From NCBI GenBank assembly GCA_028279945.1, contig JANQMT010000181.1, forward strand, positions 1 to 16,575: a stretch of DNA of 16,575 nt, written 5' to 3'. A program made the translations under genes and the position numbers. Under the pieces are notes generated by a model. It worked only from the letters and a program-made list of their open reading frames with translations. It was not told where the DNA came from and searched no databases. This stretch comes from JAKSCF01 sp028279945. Lineage in GTDB: Bacteria > Bacillota > Clostridia > Peptostreptococcales > JAAYPU01. This document shows, one piece after another, positions 7,003 through 14,389 of this stretch; within the stretch, counting starts at the first letter, position 1, and every line of letters starts with the position of its first letter.

Positions 7003-7019
7003 AAATAAATTCATTTATT
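6994..7019. repeat. Perfect 10-bp inverted repeat before tetR-type gene
   Basis: AATAAATGAA (6994-7003) and TTCATTTATT (7010-7019) are perfect inverse complements around six bases. The site covers the end of the YibE/F gene and abuts the tetR ribosome-binding site. Its half-sites resemble, but do not match in register, the three operators in the downstream gap. It could be an autoregulatory site or an RNA hairpin controlling tetR translation. Confidence 0.4.
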
Positions 7020-7031
7020 AAGGTGAGTATA

Positions 7032-7619
7032 ATGGCACGAAAGACAGATGTAAACAAAATTGAAAATATAAAAAAAGCTGCCATAGAGATGATGACGGAA
7101 TACGGATTTAGAGGCACAACTATTGCAGATATTGCAAAAAAAGCAGGTGTCTCTACGGGGTATCTTTATCGACACTATGATAGCAAAGAAGCATTGGTAG
7201 ATGACATAGTGGATACATATATGAAACAAATGATGGAAAGATTTATAGCACTGTTTAATTCTGCCAATGACTTTCAAGAGTGTATCTGTGAGTTTGTAAG
7301 CACCCTTTTTCGATGGGCTAAAGAAGAAGAAGCTTTTGTTATAAGATTTATCACAGCACTTGCACTGGACAAAAAAATGATTCAAAGTTTTATGGAAACT
7401 GAAAAAAATGCTTGTATTAGCGTTCAAAATTTTTTAGAGAAATGTTTAAAGCAAAACCAAATTAATACCAAAACAACAATGGAAGACTTTATAATCATTG
7501 TGATTATAACACCATTTAAGTATTTAGAAACGAGAATGTCCGAGGAAAATTATAAAGACTTATTAAATTTAACCTTAGAGAAGAGAGTAGCAGAGATTTG
7601 TATCAATGCTTTAAGATAA
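7032..7619 (+). CDS. TetR/AcrR-family transcriptional regulator
   Basis: A 195-residue repressor-type regulator. Residues 8-55 form the TetR DNA-binding domain: GFRGTTIADIAKKAGVSTGYLYRHYDSKEAL (25-55) holds the helix-turn-helix and the conserved YRHYDSKE. Residues from about 60 to the end are helical and would bind the inducer and form the dimer. I chose the ATG at 7032 because AAGGTGAG (7020-7027) lies just before it and the protein then starts MARKTD, usual for the family. An in-frame ATG at 6999, overlapping the YibE/F stop as ATGA, would add 11 residues but has a poor ribosome-binding site. It very likely controls the RND pump downstream, because three palindromic operators lie in the gap after it and one sits inside the pump promoter. 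The ligand is unknown; such regulators often sense the pump's own substrates. Confidence 0.92.
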   Translation: MARKTDVNKIENIKKAAIEMMTEYGFRGTTIADIAKKAGVSTGYLYRHYDSKEALVDDIVDTYMKQMMERFIALFNSANDFQECICEFVSTLFRWAKEEEAFVIRFITALALDKKMIQSFMETEKNACISVQNFLEKCLKQNQINTKTTMEDFIIIVIITPFKYLETRMSEENYKDLLNLTLEKRVAEICINALR

Positions 7620-7634
7620 ATTTTTTTGAATTTT

Positions 7635-7656
7635 AATGAATAAACAATCATTCATT
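7635..7656. promoter_or_regulatory. TetR-type operator 1
   Basis: A 22-bp palindromic site with arms AATGAAT and ATTCATT around 8 bases, also readable as TGAATAA-N4-TCATTCA. It is flanked by TTAATG (7633-7638) and TAAAAT (7656-7661), 17 bp apart, the same phasing as operator 3, so a second weak promoter may exist here. Confidence 0.65.
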
Positions 7657-7693
7657 AAAATAAAATGCATAGAGAAAAAATTTTCAGAACATC

Positions 7694-7715
7694 AATGAAT
7701 AAATACTCATTCATT
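7694..7715. promoter_or_regulatory. TetR-type operator 2
   Basis: Same arms as operator 1 (AATGAAT / ATTCATT), with two changes in the central 8 bases (AAATACTC against AAACAATC). No convincing -35/-10 pair surrounds it, so it may add cooperative binding or looping. Confidence 0.65.
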
Positions 7716-7768
7716 TTGAACATGAATAACAAAAGGTTCAGGGGTGAACAGAATACTTTATTACTAAA

Positions 7769-7797
7769 TTGATGAATAAACAATCATTCATTATAAA
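7769..7797 (+). promoter_or_regulatory. RND pump promoter with TetR-type operator 3 inside
   Basis: TTGATG (7769-7774), 17 bp, TATAAA (7792-7797). The third palindrome (7771-7792) fills the spacer and touches both boxes; it differs from operator 1 only at its first base. A repressor bound here would block RNA polymerase directly. The predicted transcript starts near 7804, about 39 bases before the first pump gene. Confidence 0.7.
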
Positions 7798-7842
7798 TTT
7801 GGTTGAAATTAATAAACTTTGAAAGAAAGGATATAAAGAATT

Positions 7843-8940
7843 ATGAAAAGATTCGTAATAATGATAATGATGATTAGCATTTCCGTAATGCTGGCCGGAT
7901 GCTCTATAACAAAAGAAACAAGCGTGGAAGAAAGCGTAAGAGCTGTAGCAGTTCTAGAAATTCAAGAAAGTGAGAATCCTGTTACATTGAGATATATTGG
8001 AACAGTAGATTCCAAAAGACTTATACAGTACAGTTTTAAATCAGGAGGAAGGCTCTCAAAAGCTTATGTAGGAAAGGGCGATAAAGTGAAAAAGGGCGAC
8101 ATACTTGCAGCACTGGACACTAAAGATCTCAAATTACAAGTTGATGCTGCACGAGTGACCTTAAATTCTGCCAATGAGAACATAAAAAAATCAGAAGAAC
8201 ACATGAACTATACGCAAGAATTATACGACAATATGGAAAAACTCTATGCCGAAGGGGCGATATCAAAAGATCAATATGACCAAATCAAGCTGCAACACAG
8301 TACATCGTTTTCTACCTATGCACAATCAAAAGATCAATACGATAAAGCCAAAACTGACCTTGAATATAAGAGTAGTGTACTGGAAGAAGCCGCTATATAC
8401 GCTAAGGAAGATGGGATAATTGTGGATGTCTTATATGAAGAAGGCGAAAGAATAGCAGAGCCTGCGATGCAGCCAATGCCGGTTGTAATCCTCAGAGGAG
8501 ATGAGCAGATCGTCCAAGTGGGGATAGCACAAAAAGACTTAGATAAAGTCCATGTTGGGACACAAGCGATCATTGATGTAGATGGTGATATAGCAAAGGG
8601 ATTTGTTAAAAACATAGATGAAGCACCGGATAGAGAGACTCGAACGTATCAAGCAGAAGTTAAAATAGAAGATAAAGATTTTAGGCTGGGTTCTATTGCA
8701 AAGATCACTTTTGATATCGGTATGGAAAAAGGGGTTTGGATTCCAATCAACGCAGTTTTTTCAAATGGAGAAGACTATGTTTACATGATTAAGAATGACC
8801 GTGCATTTAAAAGGACGGTCACACTCCATAAAAATTATGAAAATATGGTATTGGTAGAAGGCATTTTGCCTAAAGAAATGTTAGCCGTTAAAGGGATGAA
8901 AAATTTAAATGATGGATCAAAAGTCAATATTGTGAAGTAG
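7843..8940 (+). CDS. RND efflux periplasmic-adaptor (membrane fusion) lipoprotein
   Basis: A 365-residue HlyD/AcrA-type adaptor for the pump encoded next. Residues 1-20 are a lipoprotein signal with lipobox LAGC, giving lipid attachment at C20 on the outer face of the membrane. A split lipoyl-like domain follows, with its first half around 60-92 (GGRLSKAYVGKGDKVKKGDILAALD) and its second around 185-205. Between them, about 95-183, lies a helical coiled-coil hairpin. Beta-barrel and membrane-proximal domains fill 220-365. GAAAGGA precedes the ATG by 11 bases, rather far. With no outer membrane expected, the adaptor would extend into the wall space instead of docking to a TolC-like channel. The stop is 13 bases before the pump start, and expression is probably controlled by the TetR-type operators upstream. 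Confidence 0.9.
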   Translation: MKRFVIMIMMISISVMLAGCSITKETSVEESVRAVAVLEIQESENPVTLRYIGTVDSKRLIQYSFKSGGRLSKAYVGKGDKVKKGDILAALDTKDLKLQVDAARVTLNSANENIKKSEEHMNYTQELYDNMEKLYAEGAISKDQYDQIKLQHSTSFSTYAQSKDQYDKAKTDLEYKSSVLEEAAIYAKEDGIIVDVLYEEGERIAEPAMQPMPVVILRGDEQIVQVGIAQKDLDKVHVGTQAIIDVDGDIAKGFVKNIDEAPDRETRTYQAEVKIEDKDFRLGSIAKITFDIGMEKGVWIPINAVFSNGEDYVYMIKNDRAFKRTVTLHKNYENMVLVEGILPKEMLAVKGMKNLNDGSKVNIVK

Positions 8941-8949
8941 GGGGGGGAG
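8940..8949 (+). promoter_or_regulatory. G8 tract forming the pump gene's Shine-Dalgarno site
   Basis: Eight consecutive G residues (8940-8947), starting in the TAG stop of the adaptor gene and followed by AG, serve as the ribosome-binding site for the TTG start at 8954. A homopolymer of this length in an AT-rich genome could slip in length and alter the spacing to the start codon. Confidence 0.5.
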
Positions 8950-8953
8950 CATT

Positions 8954-11900
8954 TTGAATAAACTAATAAAACAAGTCTTAAGAGAAAGAAGAGTAGCACT
9001 ATTTTTAGCAATTATTATCGCTTTTATGGGGTTATATGCTTATTATATGCTTCCAAGACAAGAAAACCCGGATGTTTCATATCCGGCAGCTATGATTATT
9101 GCACCTTATCCCGGTGCTTCACCAAAAGATGTAAAAGATCTGGTTACCAGTAAAATAGAAGATGAATTGGCAGAACTAAATTATGTAGATAAGATCATGG
9201 GCATATCCAATCAAAGTGTATCCATTGTCGTCATCATGTTTGAAGCAGATGCTGAGTTTGAAAAATCCATGCAGGATGTTAGAAACGTTGTAGCGGATGC
9301 AGAAGAGGAATTACCTCAAGGTGCTTATATTGAAGAAATTGACACCAACATGGTGGAAACAGCAGGCATTATCATCAGCCTTTCAGGAGAAAATTATTCC
9401 TACGAGCAGTTAGCATCCTTTGGAGAACTCTTTAAAAAAGAGCTGATAAAGATTGATGGGCTTACTAAATTTGAAATAGAAGGAAAATTGGAAAAAGAAG
9501 TAAAGGTAGATATTGATGTAGCTAAACTCAATCAATTAAGTCTTTCAATAGCAGATATAGACAGTATTATTCAGGCACAGAATATTGAAATACCATCTGG
9601 AAAAATCGATTATGAAAATGGAGAGCTGACCGTTAAAACCCCTGGTATTTTCACAAGTTTAGAAGATATTGAGAATATCATTATATCTGTATCTAAAGAG
9701 ACCGGTGTGGTGACCAGACTGTCTCATATTGCAGATGTCTATATGGACCTAGAAGAGGGCGTAGAAAAGTTTAAGCAAAATAAATTGAATTCGGTGCTTT
9801 TAACAGGATATTTTGAGAAAGCCAAAAACATTGTTATTGTTGGAAAAGATGTACGATTGGCTATAGATCATGTAAAATCTCAGCTGCCGGAAGATTTAAT
9901 TGTAGAAGAGGTCATCTATCAGCCGGATGACGTTTCAAAGTCCGTAAACGATTTTATGATGAGTTTGATTCAAGGGATTGTATTAGTGGTTGTAGTTGTT
10001 TTCTTAGGAATGGGTTTAAGAAATGCTTTGGTTGTATCTACAGCGATACCATTATCTATTTTGATGACCTTCGGCGCTATGTATTTATCAAAAATATATA
10101 TTCACCAAATGTCTCTTACAGCACTCATTATATCTTTGGGGATATTGGTGGATAATGCTATTGTTGTCAGTGATACGATTCAAGTGAGGTTGGATAATGG
10201 AGAAGAACTATCAGAGGCAGCCTATCAAGGTACGGCTGTATCTTCAATACCTATATTTACTGCGACATTGACGACCATAGCAGCATTTTCACCCCTTCTT
10301 GGGATGCCGGGAGCTGCAGGTGTTTTTTTAAGTGCTATTCCTCAAGTATTGATTATTTCAATACTGGCATCCTATATCGTTGCCATGTTTGTAATACCGC
10401 CTATTGCTTCTATTACATTGAAGCCAAGGCAAAATAAAAGCGATAAAGAAAGTAAAGTCAGATTATTGTTTAAGAATGCTTTGATTTGGGGTTTAAAAAG
10501 AAAGAAAGCCACCTTGATAGGTATGTTGGTTGTATTTGTATTTGTTATCAACGTTTTAATGCCTCAATTACCATCACAATTTTTCCCATATACAGATAAA
10601 AACCTGTTCTATATTGAACTAACCTCTGAGGTGTCAGGAAGCACCGATGCAACAGAGAATCTTACGGATCAAGTCATTAACCTATTATCAGAGGAACCGG
10701 AGATAACCAGTTACACAGTGAGTGTTGGTAATGGAATTCCCAGCTACTATGTGACTTCACCAATTTCAACGCCATCTGATGATTATGGGGAATTGCTTTG
10801 TAAATTTGACTTGGGAGACAGAAAGAATAAAAGGTTTGACGACAAGATAGAATTCATTAACTATCTCCAAAAGAAGATAGACGAAAATATTGTTGACGGT
10901 AAATGCAGTGTTAAGTTGCTGGAAAATGCAGAACCCGTTGAAGCTAAAATTATCATAAGAGTAGCAAGTGATAATATGGAACGATTAAGAGAAGTGTCAA
11001 ATCAGCTGAAAGATGAGATGTCAAAGATACCTGATGCTGCAAATGTCCGCTGCGATTTAAAAGATAAGACTTATGAATTGGAAGTAAAAGTTGATGAAGA
11101 AAAATCCAGCAGCTTAGGCATCACGAAGTATGATATTCAAAAACAAATTAATATTGCGCTGTATGGGAAAGTATCTTCCGTTTATAGAAGGGCCGGCAAT
11201 GAATATAACATTAAGATGAAAAGTACCATCAATAGTGTAGAAGAACTTGAAAATTTAGAAATTGCATCTTCCATAACCGGTGGAAAGGTGCCGTTAAAAC
11301 AATTTGCAGAAGTCGTTTTAGGTAAAAAAGATGACAGAATTAATACTTTCAACCGAGAGCAAACGGTTACCCTGTTGGCAGATGCTTTACCAGGATCTAC
11401 CCCAACCCAAATACAAAACATGATAGAATTTGATATTTTACCTAAGCTGGATACAACAGGTGTCAATATTTACTTTGATGGTGAACGAGAGAGCATTAAT
11501 AAGTATTTTGGATTAGCAGGGCTTTTGGCATTTTTTGCCGTATTTATCATTTATGTGATTTTGGTGATACAATTTAACTCATTTTTACAACCTATGGTGA
11601 TACTCATAACCATACCCCTATCCATTATAGGGTCTGTTATTGGACTGTTTAGTTTAAGCCAGCCGCTATCACTGACTGCATTTTTAGGTATTATTGCGTT
11701 AATAGGCCTGGTCGTAAAAAATGGTATATTACTCATTGAATACATCAATGATGCCAGAAAAGAAGGCCACTCAATTGACGAAGCCTGTATTGACGCAGTG
11801 GGTAAAAGATTCAATGCGATTATTTTGAGTGCGGCTACTACGGTCATGGGTCTGGTACCCCTTGCATTATCAGGCAGCAGCTTGTTTGCACCTATGGCCA

Positions 11901-12019
11901 TTTCCCTAATGTTCGGACTCACTGTATCCACTTTTCTAACCATGGTTGTTATCCCTGTCATATACAGCTTATTTGAAACTTGGCTGGAAAACAGAAGAAA
12001 GGTTAAATGTGCTTGCTAA
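8954..12019 (+). CDS. RND-family efflux pump (AcrB/HAE1-like permease)
   Basis: A 1021-residue proton-driven efflux transporter of the RND superfamily, full length for the family. The halves are visibly repeated: a membrane helix (13-32) and a large extracytoplasmic loop (about 35-335), then five helices (335-490), then helix 7 (about 520-537), a second loop (540-850) and helices 8-12 (about 855-1010). Helix 4 holds GILVDNAIVVSD with D400, where AcrB has two neighbouring aspartates (407, 408); here the second is N401. Helix 10 holds GLVVKNGILLIEY with K922, equivalent to AcrB K940. The start is TTG (8954), supported by the G-rich ribosome-binding site and a typical MNKLIKQVLRERR N-terminus. 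The adaptor lies immediately upstream in the same operon. The substrate is unknown; drugs, detergents or lipid-like compounds are usual for the class. Confidence 0.94.
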   Translation: MNKLIKQVLRERRVALFLAIIIAFMGLYAYYMLPRQENPDVSYPAAMIIAPYPGASPKDVKDLVTSKIEDELAELNYVDKIMGISNQSVSIVVIMFEADAEFEKSMQDVRNVVADAEEELPQGAYIEEIDTNMVETAGIIISLSGENYSYEQLASFGELFKKELIKIDGLTKFEIEGKLEKEVKVDIDVAKLNQLSLSIADIDSIIQAQNIEIPSGKIDYENGELTVKTPGIFTSLEDIENIIISVSKETGVVTRLSHIADVYMDLEEGVEKFKQNKLNSVLLTGYFEKAKNIVIVGKDVRLAIDHVKSQLPEDLIVEEVIYQPDDVSKSVNDFMMSLIQGIVLVVVVVFLGMGLRNALVVSTAIPLSILMTFGAMYLSKIYIHQMSLTALIISLGILVDNAIVVSDTIQVRLDNGEELSEAAYQGTAVSSIPIFTATLTTIAAFSPLLGMPGAAGVFLSAIPQVLIISILASYIVAMFVIPPIASITLKPRQNKSDKESKVRLLFKNALIWGLKRKKATLIGMLVVFVFVINVLMPQLPSQFFPYTDKNLFYIELTSEVSGSTDATENLTDQVINLLSEEPEITSYTVSVGNGIPSYYVTSPISTPSDDYGELLCKFDLGDRKNKRFDDKIEFINYLQKKIDENIVDGKCSVKLLENAEPVEAKIIIRVASDNMERLREVSNQLKDEMSKIPDAANVRCDLKDKTYELEVKVDEEKSSSLGITKYDIQKQINIALYGKVSSVYRRAGNEYNIKMKSTINSVEELENLEIASSITGGKVPLKQFAEVVLGKKDDRINTFNREQTVTLLADALPGSTPTQIQNMIEFDILPKLDTTGVNIYFDGERESINKYFGLAGLLAFFAVFIIYVILVIQFNSFLQPMVILITIPLSIIGSVIGLFSLSQPLSLTAFLGIIALIGLVVKNGILLIEYINDARKEGHSIDEACIDAVGKRFNAIILSAATTVMGLVPLALSGSSLFAPMAISLMFGLTVSTFLTMVVIPVIYSLFETWLENRRKVKCAC

Positions 12020-12161
12020 AATCCATTTGAAAGTAGGAAGCTGAAGAGGCGTTTTTAATATAGATTTATTTTCTGTATTGTTTAGAATAAAAAGGCATCA
12101 AAAATGGCAATATATAACTGTAGACAATGTCACTTATACAAATACTTATGGAGGAAAACGC

Positions 12162-13130
12162 ATGAAAAAAAATAGATTGAGAGCATTAATCCTTGTAGTA
12201 ATTTTAGCAGTTTTATTGATCACCGGATGTAATGGGACAACAGATGAAGAGGATAACGGAGAAGAACCAAACACCGGTGAGAGTAAAAAGTTTGCGCTAT
12301 TTATGAGCCATATGAGCAATGCCTTTACAATGGAGCTGTCAGGTGCAGTTAAAGAAAAAGCTGAAGAACTTGGTGTTCAATTAGCAGTGAATGATGGTGG
12401 AAATGATGTAGCAAAACAGATTAGCCAGATAGAAACAGCTATATCTCAAGGTATCGAGGGTATTATTATTGAGGCCATTTCGGTAGATGGCATTAAACCT
12501 GCTGTAGAAGCTGCAAAAAATGCAGGTGTTCCGGTTGTTACGGTGAATCAAAAGATAACACAACAAGAATTGGCTGACAGCTTTGTAGGCGTTAGTTATG
12601 AAGAAGGCGGCGAACTTCAAATGACAAAAGTCATACAAGATATTGGATCAAAAGGCAATATTGCTATATTGCTGGGACCTATGGGATCTGATGCTCAATT
12701 GGGGCTTTATGCCGGATATGAAAAAGTATTAAAAGAAAATACGGATATAAATATAGCATTTGAGCAGAGTGCAAACTGGAAAAAAGATGAAGCCCTTAAG
12801 CTTTCGGAGAATTGGCTTCAAACGGGAACGCAAATTCATGCTATTGTGGCCCAAAATGATGGGATGGCATTAGGGGCTTTAAAAGCTGTAAAAGATGCTC
12901 AGCTTGAAGATAAAATTAATGTATATGGATTAGATGCTGTACCGGATGCATTAAAAGCAGTAAAGGATGGAAGTCTGAAAGCAACCGTTTCACAAAGCAC
13001 CAAGGATCAAGGAACAAAGGCAATGGAAACTTGTTATAAAGTGGCTATGGGTGAAAGTGTAGAATCGGAAATTATGGTGGAACATACTTTAATTACGATA
13101 GACAATGTAGAAGATTTTATCGAGGAATAA
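12162..13130 (+). CDS. Sugar-type ABC substrate-binding lipoprotein (RbsB-like), orphan
   Basis: A 322-residue substrate-binding protein of periplasmic binding protein type 1 (ribose/galactose-binding class). The signal ends in lipobox LITGC, giving lipid attachment at C23, followed by an acidic linker (24-42). The mature fold starts KKFALFMSHMSNAFTMELSGA and shows family-typical segments: DGGNDVAKQISQIETAISQGIEGIII, AGVPVVTVN and AQNDGMALGALKAV. I chose the ATG at 12162 because GGAGG (12150-12154) lies 7 bases before it and the signal peptide then starts MKKNR. A longer frame from 12078 lacks a ribosome-binding site. No ATPase or permease of the matching sugar-ABC type is adjacent: the transporter genes downstream belong to another family. 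The protein may therefore feed a transporter encoded elsewhere or serve as a sensor ligand carrier. The substrate cannot be assigned; pentoses, polyols or inositol are candidates. Confidence 0.88.
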   Translation: MKKNRLRALILVVILAVLLITGCNGTTDEEDNGEEPNTGESKKFALFMSHMSNAFTMELSGAVKEKAEELGVQLAVNDGGNDVAKQISQIETAISQGIEGIIIEAISVDGIKPAVEAAKNAGVPVVTVNQKITQQELADSFVGVSYEEGGELQMTKVIQDIGSKGNIAILLGPMGSDAQLGLYAGYEKVLKENTDINIAFEQSANWKKDEALKLSENWLQTGTQIHAIVAQNDGMALGALKAVKDAQLEDKINVYGLDAVPDALKAVKDGSLKATVSQSTKDQGTKAMETCYKVAMGESVESEIMVEHTLITIDNVEDFIEE

Positions 13131-13172
13131 GGATGCTTTACTGAATCAAAATACATAGAAAAAAATATACTT

Positions 13173-13208
13173 ACAAATCGGCAGTCCAATATTGGATTGC
13201 CGATTTGT
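13173..13208 (+). terminator. Strong 36-base hairpin, probable terminator
   Basis: ACAAATCGGCA (13173-13183) pairs with TGCCGATTTGT (13198-13208). The stem continues through TCCAAT / ATTGGA, so nearly the whole element is self-complementary, with one G-T pair (13184/13197). The following T-run is weak (CTTTG), but seven A residues upstream give a fair U-tract on the opposite strand. Most likely the terminator after the orphan binding-protein gene; an operator is possible. Confidence 0.6.
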
Positions 13209-13293
13209 CTTTGCAGAATCTCTGGTAAGTAACAAAAAAAATCCTTTTGAATATAGTAAAAAGATGGGAGAAATTCTCTAAGGAGGGATTACA

Positions 13294-14292
13294 TTGAAGG
13301 GCAATTTAATTAAAATCATATGCATACTTATGTGTATGCTATTGCCTGTTTTGCTTGGCACAGGTTGCCAGTCTGATGGATTAACAGAAGTCAATCTTTG
13401 TGAAGTAGCACATACTATTTTTTATGCTCCACAATATGTGGCAATAAATGAAGGATTTTTTGAAGAAGAGGGTCTGAAAATTGATTTAACAACTGGTCAA
13501 GGGGCAGATAAAGTAACTACAGCTGTTTTATCCGGTGATGCAGACATCGGTTTCTGTGGACCGGAAGCAACCGTTTATGTTTACAACGAGGGAAAAGAGG
13601 ATTACATCATTTCATTTGCACAGTTAACCAAACGTGACGGTTCTTTTCTTTTAGCTCGAGAGCCGAATCCTAATTTTACTTTCAATGAAGTGATAGGAAA
13701 AACCATAATCGGCGGCAGAAAAGGCGGTATGCCCCAGATGACACTGGAATGGGTATTAAAACAAAACGGAATAGTACCCGGCGAAGATGTAACGATCGAT
13801 ACGAGTATTCAGTTTGCAGCAATGTCAGGCGCGTTCATAGGTGGAACCGGTGATTTTGTTACATTATTTGAGCCAACTGCATTAGCTCTGGAGAAAGAAA
13901 ACAAAGGCTACGTGGTAGCCTCTATCGGAGTTGAAAGCGGGGAATTACCTTATACGGCGTATAACGCTAAAAAGAGCTTTATAGAAGAGAACCCGGAAGT
14001 GATTCAAAAATTCACAAATGCCATTTACAAGGGCCAAGTTTGGGTAGATGAGCACAGTGCTGAAGAAATTGCAGCATCTATATCATCATTCTTCCCGGAT
14101 ACGGCTATGGAAGATTTGACAGCAGTAGTAAAACGCTATAAAGACCAAGATACTTGGAAGAAGGTGCCACTATTATCAAAACCTGCATTTGAATTGATGC
14201 AAGATATTGTTGAAGAAGCAGGCGTTCTTGAGAAAAGAGCCCCCTATGAGGAATTAGTTGTTACTGATTTTGCTGAAAAAGCAGTTAACTAG
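13294..14292 (+). CDS. NMT1/THI5-like ABC transporter substrate-binding lipoprotein
   Basis: A 332-residue binding protein of the NMT1/THI5 class (relatives bind sulfonates, nitrate, thiamine pyrimidines or riboflavin). The signal ends in lipobox LGTGC, giving lipidation at C25. The mature protein begins with the class-typical segment HTIFYAPQYVAINEGFFEEEGL (40-61), then VLSGDADIGFCGPEATVYV (78-96). The start is TTG at 13294, chosen because AAGGAGGG (13280-13287) lies 6 bases upstream and the signal peptide then begins MKGNLIKII. ATPase and permease genes of the matching family follow, so the importer is complete. The ligand is not assignable. There is no TPP riboswitch before the gene, which weakens a thiamine-precursor guess. 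Confidence 0.9.
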   Translation: MKGNLIKIICILMCMLLPVLLGTGCQSDGLTEVNLCEVAHTIFYAPQYVAINEGFFEEEGLKIDLTTGQGADKVTTAVLSGDADIGFCGPEATVYVYNEGKEDYIISFAQLTKRDGSFLLAREPNPNFTFNEVIGKTIIGGRKGGMPQMTLEWVLKQNGIVPGEDVTIDTSIQFAAMSGAFIGGTGDFVTLFEPTALALEKENKGYVVASIGVESGELPYTAYNAKKSFIEENPEVIQKFTNAIYKGQVWVDEHSAEEIAASISSFFPDTAMEDLTAVVKRYKDQDTWKKVPLLSKPAFELMQDIVEEAGVLEKRAPYEELVVTDFAEKAVN

Positions 14293-14297
14293 CATTG

Positions 14298-14367
14298 AAC
14301 CCAAATCATTCTCGATAAACGATAAAATACTTGAATATTTTAGCAGTTTTCATGAATAATCTGGGTT
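14298..14367 (+). repeat. Imperfect inverted repeat between binding-protein and ATPase genes
   Basis: AACCCAAATCATTC (14298-14311) and GAATAATCTGGGTT (14354-14367) pair at 12 of 14 positions, with a 42-base loop. No T-run follows, so it is not a normal terminator. Such a hairpin may protect the upstream mRNA end, allowing more binding protein than ATPase or permease. Confidence 0.35.
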
Positions 14368-14389
14368 TAAATAATGAAAGGTGATATTG

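Noticed and set aside
7635..7792. Three repeated 22-base units that could suggest a short CRISPR-like array
   Set aside because: The gaps between units are unequal (37 and 55 bases), the units are palindromes typical of TetR operators, one sits exactly in a promoter spacer, and no cas genes are present.
11551..11961. Minus-strand open frame of 136 codons inside the RND gene, and similar ones in other genes
   Set aside because: These mirror the codon pattern of the well-supported + strand genes and have no ribosome-binding sites or recognisable domains.
12078..12161. Longer N-terminus for the sugar-binding lipoprotein
   Set aside because: The extra 28 residues would bury the lipoprotein signal peptide and have no ribosome-binding site; ATG 12162 has GGAGG 7 bases upstream.
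13209..13293. Possible TPP riboswitch before the THI5-like binding-protein gene
   Set aside because: Only about 85 bases separate the hairpin from the start codon and the conserved THI-box segments are not there.
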